From NCBI GenBank assembly GCA_017455785.1, contig JAFSYZ010000286.1, positions 1 through 7,938 on the forward strand: a DNA stretch of 7,938 bases, read 5' to 3'. The stretch's first letter is position 1; each line of letters opens with the position of its first letter. Positions 4,486-7,938 of the stretch are shown piece by piece. Below the pieces are notes generated by a model that was given only the letters and a program-made list of their open reading frames with translations, made no database searches and was not told where the DNA came from. The stretch is from Candidatus Methanomethylophilaceae archaeon (lineage in GTDB: Archaea > Thermoplasmatota > Thermoplasmata > Methanomassiliicoccales > Methanomethylophilaceae). A program made the position numbers and the translations under genes.

Positions 4486-5076
4486 GTGGAATGCGAAGAG
4501 ATTAGGGTGGATACCAGGGAATTCGACAGAGAGGAGATGGAGCTGGCCGTACACAATTCGCAGCTTATCTTCAGGATCAATCATACCTTGCCCTTCACCG
4601 AGGAGTACGATTCCCTGGTGAAGGAGCTGTTCGGGGACAGGATCGGAGAGGGTACGCGGATAACCGCACCCTTCAATCTCGTAGCCTCGGAGCACATGAG
4701 GATCGGAAAGAACGTGTACATCGGCGGGAACCTACTGGGTATGTGCAGAGGTGGTATCGAGATCGATGACGATGCGATGCTTGCTGCCAACGTCTCCTTG
4801 ATCTCCAACAACCATGACCTTTATGACAGGGCCGTACTCCTTTGCAAGCCCGTAAAGGTATGCAAAGGAGCGTGGATCGGTGCCGGTGCCATGATCATGC
4901 CAGGCGTCAAGGTAGGGAGATACGCTGTCGTCGGTGCCGGTGCCATCGTGACCAAGGACGTGGAGGATTATCAGGTCGTAGTCGGGAGCCCGGCGAGACC
5001 TATCAAAACTCTTAACAAAGAAAAATTCGGAGAACGATATAATGATGAAACTGAACAACGGAATAGAATGTCCTGA
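4486..5076 (+). CDS. Hexapeptide-repeat sugar O-acetyltransferase-like (LacA/Maa/DapH-like fold)
   Basis: The 196-aa protein uses a GTG start 4 bp after the flavodoxin stop, with GGGGTGAT overlapping that stop as its ribosome site. The open frame extends further upstream but only within the flavodoxin gene. Residues 10-60 are a helical N-terminal segment like that of maltose/galactoside acetyltransferases. Residues 70-175 are left-handed beta-helix hexapeptides (MRIGKNVYIGGN, IEIDDDAMLAANVSLI, KGAWIGAGAMIMPGVKVG, YAVVGAGAIVTKDV). H110 in SNNHD is in the place of the catalytic histidine, and VVVGSPARPIK closes the acetyl-CoA site. It should act as a trimer transferring acetyl from acetyl-CoA to a hydroxyl or amine. 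Substrate is unknown. Its last 35 bp overlap the next gene, which implies coupled translation. Confidence 0.83.
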   Translation: MECEEIRVDTREFDREEMELAVHNSQLIFRINHTLPFTEEYDSLVKELFGDRIGEGTRITAPFNLVASEHMRIGKNVYIGGNLLGMCRGGIEIDDDAMLAANVSLISNNHDLYDRAVLLCKPVKVCKGAWIGAGAMIMPGVKVGRYAVVGAGAIVTKDVEDYQVVVGSPARPIKTLNKEKFGERYNDETEQRNRMS

Positions 5077-5875
5077 GATCGGGATCGGAACGTACATGCT
5101 ATCCCCGGAAGAAGCTGAAAACAGCGTCAGGGAGGCATTGAGGATAGGATATCGCATGATCGACACGGCTAATGCGTATGTAAACGAGAGAGCCTGCGGA
5201 CGCGGGATCAAATCAAGCGGAGTGGACAGGAAAGAGATCTTCGTATCCACCAAACTGTGGCCCAGTGAGTATACCAACCCTAACGCCGTGGACGAGACCC
5301 TTGAACGTCTCGGTCTGGATTATGTTGACCTGCTTTACATCCACCAGCCCGCTGGTGACTGGTTGGCGGGATACAGACAGCTGGAGAAGGCGTATAAGGA
5401 AGGCAAGGCGAAAGCGATTGGCATTTCAAACTTCGAGGGAAAGTACATAGAATCACTGATGGACAAGTGGGAGATCATACCCCAATTCATTCAGGTGGAA
5501 GCACATCCCTACTATACTCAGAAGGATCTTCGTATCCTGCTCAGCAGGTACGGGATCAGAATTATGAGCTGGTACCCCCTGGGTCATGGCGACAGCAGGT
5601 TGATGTCCGAACCTGTGTTCAAAAATCTGGGAAAGAAATATGGCAAGGCTCCCGCACAAGTTATCCTCAGGTGGCATGTGCAGATGGGATTCGCCGTCAT
5701 CCCCGGAAGTAGGAACGTTGACCACATAAAGGATAATTTTGACATTTTGGATTTTAACCTGACCGATTCTGAGATGGAAGATATTGCGAAACTGGACCGC
5801 GGTGAAAGGTATTACCACCGTACCGATGAACAGCTGGTGCAGTTTGCAGCCTGGCAACCTCAGTACGAGCAGTGA
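5042..5875 (+). CDS. Aldo/keto reductase (NADPH-dependent)
   Basis: The 277-aa (beta/alpha)8 barrel protein is of the 2,5-diketo-gluconate reductase-like branch. The catalytic tetrad is complete: D41 and Y46 (IDTANAYVNE), K71 (VSTKLW) and H101 (LLYIHQP). GISNFE (about 139-144) and the NADPH-binding loop IPGSRNVDHIKDN are present, the latter with Gly where Lys is usual (IPKS). Length is typical. Two adjacent ATGs start the gene. The first at 5042 has GGAG nine bases upstream and is preferred. It should reduce aldehydes or ketones with NADPH in the cytoplasm. The link with a flavodoxin and an acetyltransferase under LysR control suggests detoxification of reactive carbonyl or electrophilic compounds, but this is inference. 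Confidence 0.9.
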   Translation: MMKLNNGIECPEIGIGTYMLSPEEAENSVREALRIGYRMIDTANAYVNERACGRGIKSSGVDRKEIFVSTKLWPSEYTNPNAVDETLERLGLDYVDLLYIHQPAGDWLAGYRQLEKAYKEGKAKAIGISNFEGKYIESLMDKWEIIPQFIQVEAHPYYTQKDLRILLSRYGIRIMSWYPLGHGDSRLMSEPVFKNLGKKYGKAPAQVILRWHVQMGFAVIPGSRNVDHIKDNFDILDFNLTDSEMEDIAKLDRGERYYHRTDEQLVQFAAWQPQYEQ

Positions 5876-5878
5876 ACA

Positions 5879-5907
5879 GACACCGGCAGGAGCCCCCTGC
5901 CGGTGTC
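5879..5907 (+). terminator. Strong stem-loop ending the flavodoxin operon
   Basis: GACACCGGCAG and CTGCCGGTGTC make a perfect 11-bp GC-rich stem with a 7-base loop, beginning 3 bp after the aldo/keto reductase stop. No T run follows, so intrinsic termination by the bacterial model is not clear. It may protect the mRNA 3' end. Confidence 0.65.
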
Positions 5908-5986
5908 CCAAATCAATTGTGCTTCCTGCGTTCATCAAAAAAGCATTTGAACGTTATCAATGTGGGTCCGCGGGGCAAGTTACCGA

Positions 5987-6013
5987 ACTTATGCCCGTAT
6001 ACAGGGTATAAGT
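5987..6013. other. Hairpin in repeat copy 1 (ACTTATGCCC / GGGTATAAGT)
   Basis: A 10-pair stem (one G·T) closes around GTATACA. In copy 2 (7846-7870) the stem is kept while the inner part changes from CCC/GGG to CC/GG and the loop changes length, a sign that pairing or dyad symmetry matters. It could be a recombinase or regulator binding site. Confidence 0.6.
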
Positions 6014-6031
6014 TACCATATCTTTTGACGT

Positions 6032-6069
6032 CTGGCTAATGTCTTAAGCGGTTCCCGGCGTGTCCGCTC
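6032..6069 (+). repeat. Core repeat, site D
   Basis: CTGGCTAATG at the left, then AAGCGGTTCCCGGCGTGTCCGCT. AGCGG and CCGCT form an inverted pair around the core. It differs from site E at about six of 38 positions, including G to T inside the core. Confidence 0.7.
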
Positions 6070-6086
6070 ATTTAATCGAAAACAGG

Positions 6087-6117
6087 CTGTATACCGCTGT
6101 ATGCCGGCAGTATACGG
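6087..6117. repeat. Three GTATAC-type 10-mers in a row
   Basis: CTGTATACCG and CTGTATGCCG are tandem. One base later comes CAGTATACGG, related as an inverted copy. The same pattern (C.GTATAC.G) forms the centre of the hairpins in both long repeats, so one protein could bind all of them. It lies between core site D and the ATPase promoter repeats. Confidence 0.5.
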
Positions 6118-6214
6118 AATAACCTGAGTCAACCCCGCCAAAGCGTCTCTGATTTACACTTATTGTTTACTGAGGAACTGGCACAAGCATCGGTAGTGAA
6201 TAATACCTTGTGAA

Positions 6215-6322
6215 TTGAATTCTGCACAGTTCGATTCAAGTATTGTCTGAATTCTACGGCCGTATAATTACGACTAATCTGAATTCTACGGCCGTACAAT
6301 TACGATTAATATGAATTACACA
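6215..6322 (+). repeat. 32-bp phased repeats upstream of the ATPase gene
   Basis: TGAATT occurs at 6216, 6248, 6280 and 6312, exactly 32 bp apart. Units 6247-6278 and 6279-6310 are nearly identical (two differences in 32) and each contains the perfect palindrome TACGGCCGTA. The unit before (6215-6246) is decayed to about half identity, and the last (from 6311) keeps only TGAATT. The array ends about 30 bp before the ATPase start and probably forms an operator or protein-binding array at its promoter. Confidence 0.75.
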
Positions 6323-6333
6323 CAATTAAATAA
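6322..6333 (+). promoter_or_regulatory. TATA-like element for the ATPase gene
   Basis: AATTAAATAACA lies about 25-30 bp before the GTG at 6354. If used, the transcript would begin almost at the start codon (leaderless or very short leader), in keeping with the weak ribosome site (AGGA, 13 bp upstream). Confidence 0.35.
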
Positions 6334-6353
6334 CAACAGGACAATCCGTATCC

Positions 6354-7727
6354 GTGAAGCGCAAGATATACGATGAACTTCTCCGTTGGAAAGAGGACAA
6401 GCAGAATACCTGTCTCACGATACAAGGCCAGAGACAGGTGGGTAAGACATACATCATCGAGAGATTCGCAGAGGACAACTATCAGCATTTCATCGAAATA
6501 GATTTCACAAGAATGCCCGAGATGGAGAAGGCTTTCGAAAGAGCAGTGGATGTCGATTCGGTCATCAAAGAACTGTCCATAAGACTGAACGATGCCGTAT
6601 TCGAACCGGGGAAGACCCTTATTTTCCTGGACGAGATCCAGGAGTGTCCTGAGGCGAGATCGTCATTGAAATGGTTCGCGAAGGACGGAAGGTACGACGT
6701 CATAGCATCGGGTTCCCTTCTGGGTGTGAGGAATACGAACGCCAAGAAAAAGAAGGAGGAGAACAAGAAACCGCTTTCACCGATGGGCTACGAGAGTGTC
6801 CTGACGATGAGGTCCATGGATTTCGAGGAATACCTTTGGGCGATTGGATTCAACACGGAGATACTGAGCGGCATCAAGAAGAAGATCGGTGCGATGGAGC
6901 TACTGGACGAATCCGAGCTGGAGGTCATGGCCTCGCATTTCCGCGACTATATGATAGTAGGGGGCATGCCCGCATCCGTCGAAGCCTTCGTCAGGACCAA
7001 ACAGTATTCCGAATCGGGAAGGAAGATCGACATCATACTGGGGGATGTGATCAACGATATCAATCGCTATAACGATCCGGTGAACGCCCTCAAGACTCAG
7101 AGGTGTTTCGAATCCATATCGGAACATCTGAGTTCCAACAACAAGAAGTTCCAATACTCCCGTTTGGAGAAGGGTACAGGTTCGCGTGCTTCCGGTGAGA
7201 AATACTCCGAGAATTTGCTTTGGATAGAGGGCGCCGGATACGGGAACTTCTGCTACGGTCTCAATTCTCCCGAACGTCCGTTCAAACGCATAGAGGACCT
7301 GTTCAAGGTGTATCTATCGGATACGGGGATGCTGGTCAGGATGATGGGAACATCTGCGGCGATGGCCATCCATAACGACGATATCAGTTTCAATGCAGGA
7401 GCGGTGGCAGAGAATGAGATCGCAGAATGCCTTTCCAAGAGCGGGATAAGGCCGAGATTCTATCGTAAGAACAGCGGAAAGAACCAGATGGAGATAGACT
7501 TCGTGATAGAATTGCTAGATGAATGCGTAGCGATCGAAGTCAAGTCTGGCAAGGAGAGGGAATCCCCATCGGTGGAGAAGGTCAACAAGGTATTCAACGT
7601 CGATAGAAGGATGAAGTTCGAGAACGGGAACATACGTAAGGACGAGGAGGGAATAGAACACTATCCGTTGTTCGCCGCAGCATTCATAGATCTTCTGAAA
7701 AGAAGATATGACGGTCCTGCATTTTGA
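6354..7727 (+). CDS. AAA ATPase with DUF4143-type, PD-(D/E)XK-like C-terminal domain
   Basis: The 457-aa protein has an N-terminal ATPase domain. Walker A is GQRQVGKT (25-32), Walker B is LIFLDE (89-94), and ASGSLLGV (117-124) is the sensor strand. The middle part FRDYMIVGGMPASVEAFV is characteristic of the AAA_14/DUF4143 family. At the C-terminus EIDFVI (380-385) followed by AIEVKSG (393-399) gives D382 and E395-x-K397, the spacing of a PD-(D/E)XK nuclease fold. Members are frequent in archaea and anaerobic bacteria, often in multiple copies, and their role is unsettled. A nucleic-acid-related or mobile function is often suggested. The GTG start is the only one after an in-frame stop at about 6327 and keeps the full Walker domain. 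Length is normal, with no frameshift. It is the sole gene of module 4, bracketed by long direct repeats. Confidence 0.87.
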   Translation: MKRKIYDELLRWKEDKQNTCLTIQGQRQVGKTYIIERFAEDNYQHFIEIDFTRMPEMEKAFERAVDVDSVIKELSIRLNDAVFEPGKTLIFLDEIQECPEARSSLKWFAKDGRYDVIASGSLLGVRNTNAKKKKEENKKPLSPMGYESVLTMRSMDFEEYLWAIGFNTEILSGIKKKIGAMELLDESELEVMASHFRDYMIVGGMPASVEAFVRTKQYSESGRKIDIILGDVINDINRYNDPVNALKTQRCFESISEHLSSNNKKFQYSRLEKGTGSRASGEKYSENLLWIEGAGYGNFCYGLNSPERPFKRIEDLFKVYLSDTGMLVRMMGTSAAMAIHNDDISFNAGAVAENEIAECLSKSGIRPRFYRKNSGKNQMEIDFVIELLDECVAIEVKSGKERESPSVEKVNKVFNVDRRMKFENGNIRKDEEGIEHYPLFAAAFIDLLKRRYDGPAF

Positions 7728-7835
7728 TGGACATTAAAAACTGACAACGCGATCGATTCTATAATGATATGCTGATTGAGGATACGATTCAGATATGTTC
7801 GGATAGGTCTGATCAATCAACATCCAATCCCGGAT

Positions 7836-7938
7836 AAGTTACCGAACTTATGCCGGTATACGGTATAAGTTACCTTGATTTCTGATGTCTGGCCATTGAC
7901 TCAAGCGGTTCCCGGCGGGTCCGCTTTCTTTACATCGA
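7836..7938 (+). repeat. Long direct repeat, copy 2 (includes core site E)
   Basis: Second copy of the 5977-6079 repeat, running to the last base of the window (ending ATCGA in both). The hairpin ACTTATGCC/GGTATAAGT is at 7846-7870. Between the ATPase stop and this repeat (7728-7835) I see nothing but unstructured sequence. Confidence 0.8.
7889..7926 (+). repeat. Core repeat, site E
   Basis: CTGGCCATTGACT at the left, then AAGCGGTTCCCGGCGGGTCCGCTT. The last 20 bases match the tRNA-Arg end with two changes. AAGCGG and CCGCTT form a perfect 6-bp inverted pair around the core. It is the cleanest distal copy and closes module 4. Confidence 0.75.

Larger units (their letters stand above)
5977..6079 (+). 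repeat. Long direct repeat, copy 1 (includes core site D)
   Basis: This about 103-bp sequence recurs at 7836-7938 with scattered substitutions and small gaps. Order of parts: AAGTTACCGAACTTAT, a hairpin ACTTATGCCC/GGGTATAAGT (5987-6013), AGTTACC, a variable 20 bp, then core site D and ATTTAATCGA. The two copies flank the ATPase gene exactly, giving a repeat-to-repeat unit of 1,859 bp. Confidence 0.8.

Noticed and set aside
4092..4580. 162-aa minus-strand frame across the flavodoxin gene
   Set aside because: Shadow of the flavodoxin and acetyltransferase genes, with low-complexity serine-rich start and no family features.
5453..5938. 161-aa minus-strand frame across the aldo/keto reductase and its terminator
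   Set aside because: It runs through the 11-bp terminator stem and opposes a gene with a full catalytic tetrad.
6247..6310. CRISPR-like reading of the 32-bp repeats
   Set aside because: The units are directly adjacent with no spacers between them, and no cas gene is in the window.
6215..6353. Iteron-type replication origin
   Set aside because: Repeats are few, no replication initiator is encoded nearby, and the neighbouring ATPase is not a Rep or Cdc6 protein. A promoter-array reading is simpler.
7769..7837. 22-codon ORF (MLIEDTIQICSDRSD...) after the ATPase
   Set aside because: No ribosome site, and it ends inside the long direct repeat. Length is within chance.

Overview
The window is archaeal chromosome. 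It opens with the end of ribosomal protein S24e and all of the zinc-ribbon protein S27ae, a gene pair found only in archaea and eukaryotes. A tRNA-Arg(CCG) without an encoded CCA follows. Translation signals resemble the archaeal anti-Shine-Dalgarno complement (AGGTGATC), and intergenic regions carry TATA-box-like sequences. The mix of archaeal housekeeping genes with bacterial-type LysR, TetR, flavodoxin and aldo/keto reductase genes would fit a gut or anaerobic methanogen such as the Methanomassiliicoccales. That placement is inference and was not tested.

Layout. Positions 1-290 hold the ribosomal genes and 404-477 the tRNA-Arg gene. Everything after it looks like an accessory island. The last ~20 bp of the tRNA (core CCGGCGGGTCCGC) recurs four more times in the same orientation, at about 1163-1200, 2687-2723, 6032-6069 and 7889-7926. 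The four distal copies also share a left half (CTGG, then about 12 bases, then GCG) that is not in the tRNA. They therefore form a family of ~38-bp recombination-site-like elements rather than simple tRNA fragments. They cut the island into four modules: (1) 481-1162, a 96-aa protein of unknown function and a 27-aa small ORF; (2) 1201-2686, an iron-sulfur-flavoprotein-like gene divergent from a TetR regulator; (3) 2724-6031, a decayed gene, then a LysR regulator divergent from a flavodoxin / hexapeptide acetyltransferase / aldo-keto reductase operon; (4) 6070-7888, an AAA ATPase with a PD-(D/E)XK-like C-terminus, bounded by ~103-bp direct repeats.

How the genes work together. Modules 2 and 3 each pair a one-component regulator with flavin or NAD(P)H redox enzymes read from a shared divergent promoter, so each looks like a self-contained redox or stress-response cassette. 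Module 3 is a tightly packed operon (4-bp gap, then 35-bp overlap) ending in a perfect 11-bp stem. Module 4 has four TGAATT motifs at exact 32-bp spacing just upstream of its ATPase.

The main observation is this cassette-like array of tRNA-derived sites with no recombinase gene in the window. It could be serial integration at a tRNA gene, or a cassette array mobilised by an integrase encoded elsewhere. The sequence alone does not decide between them.
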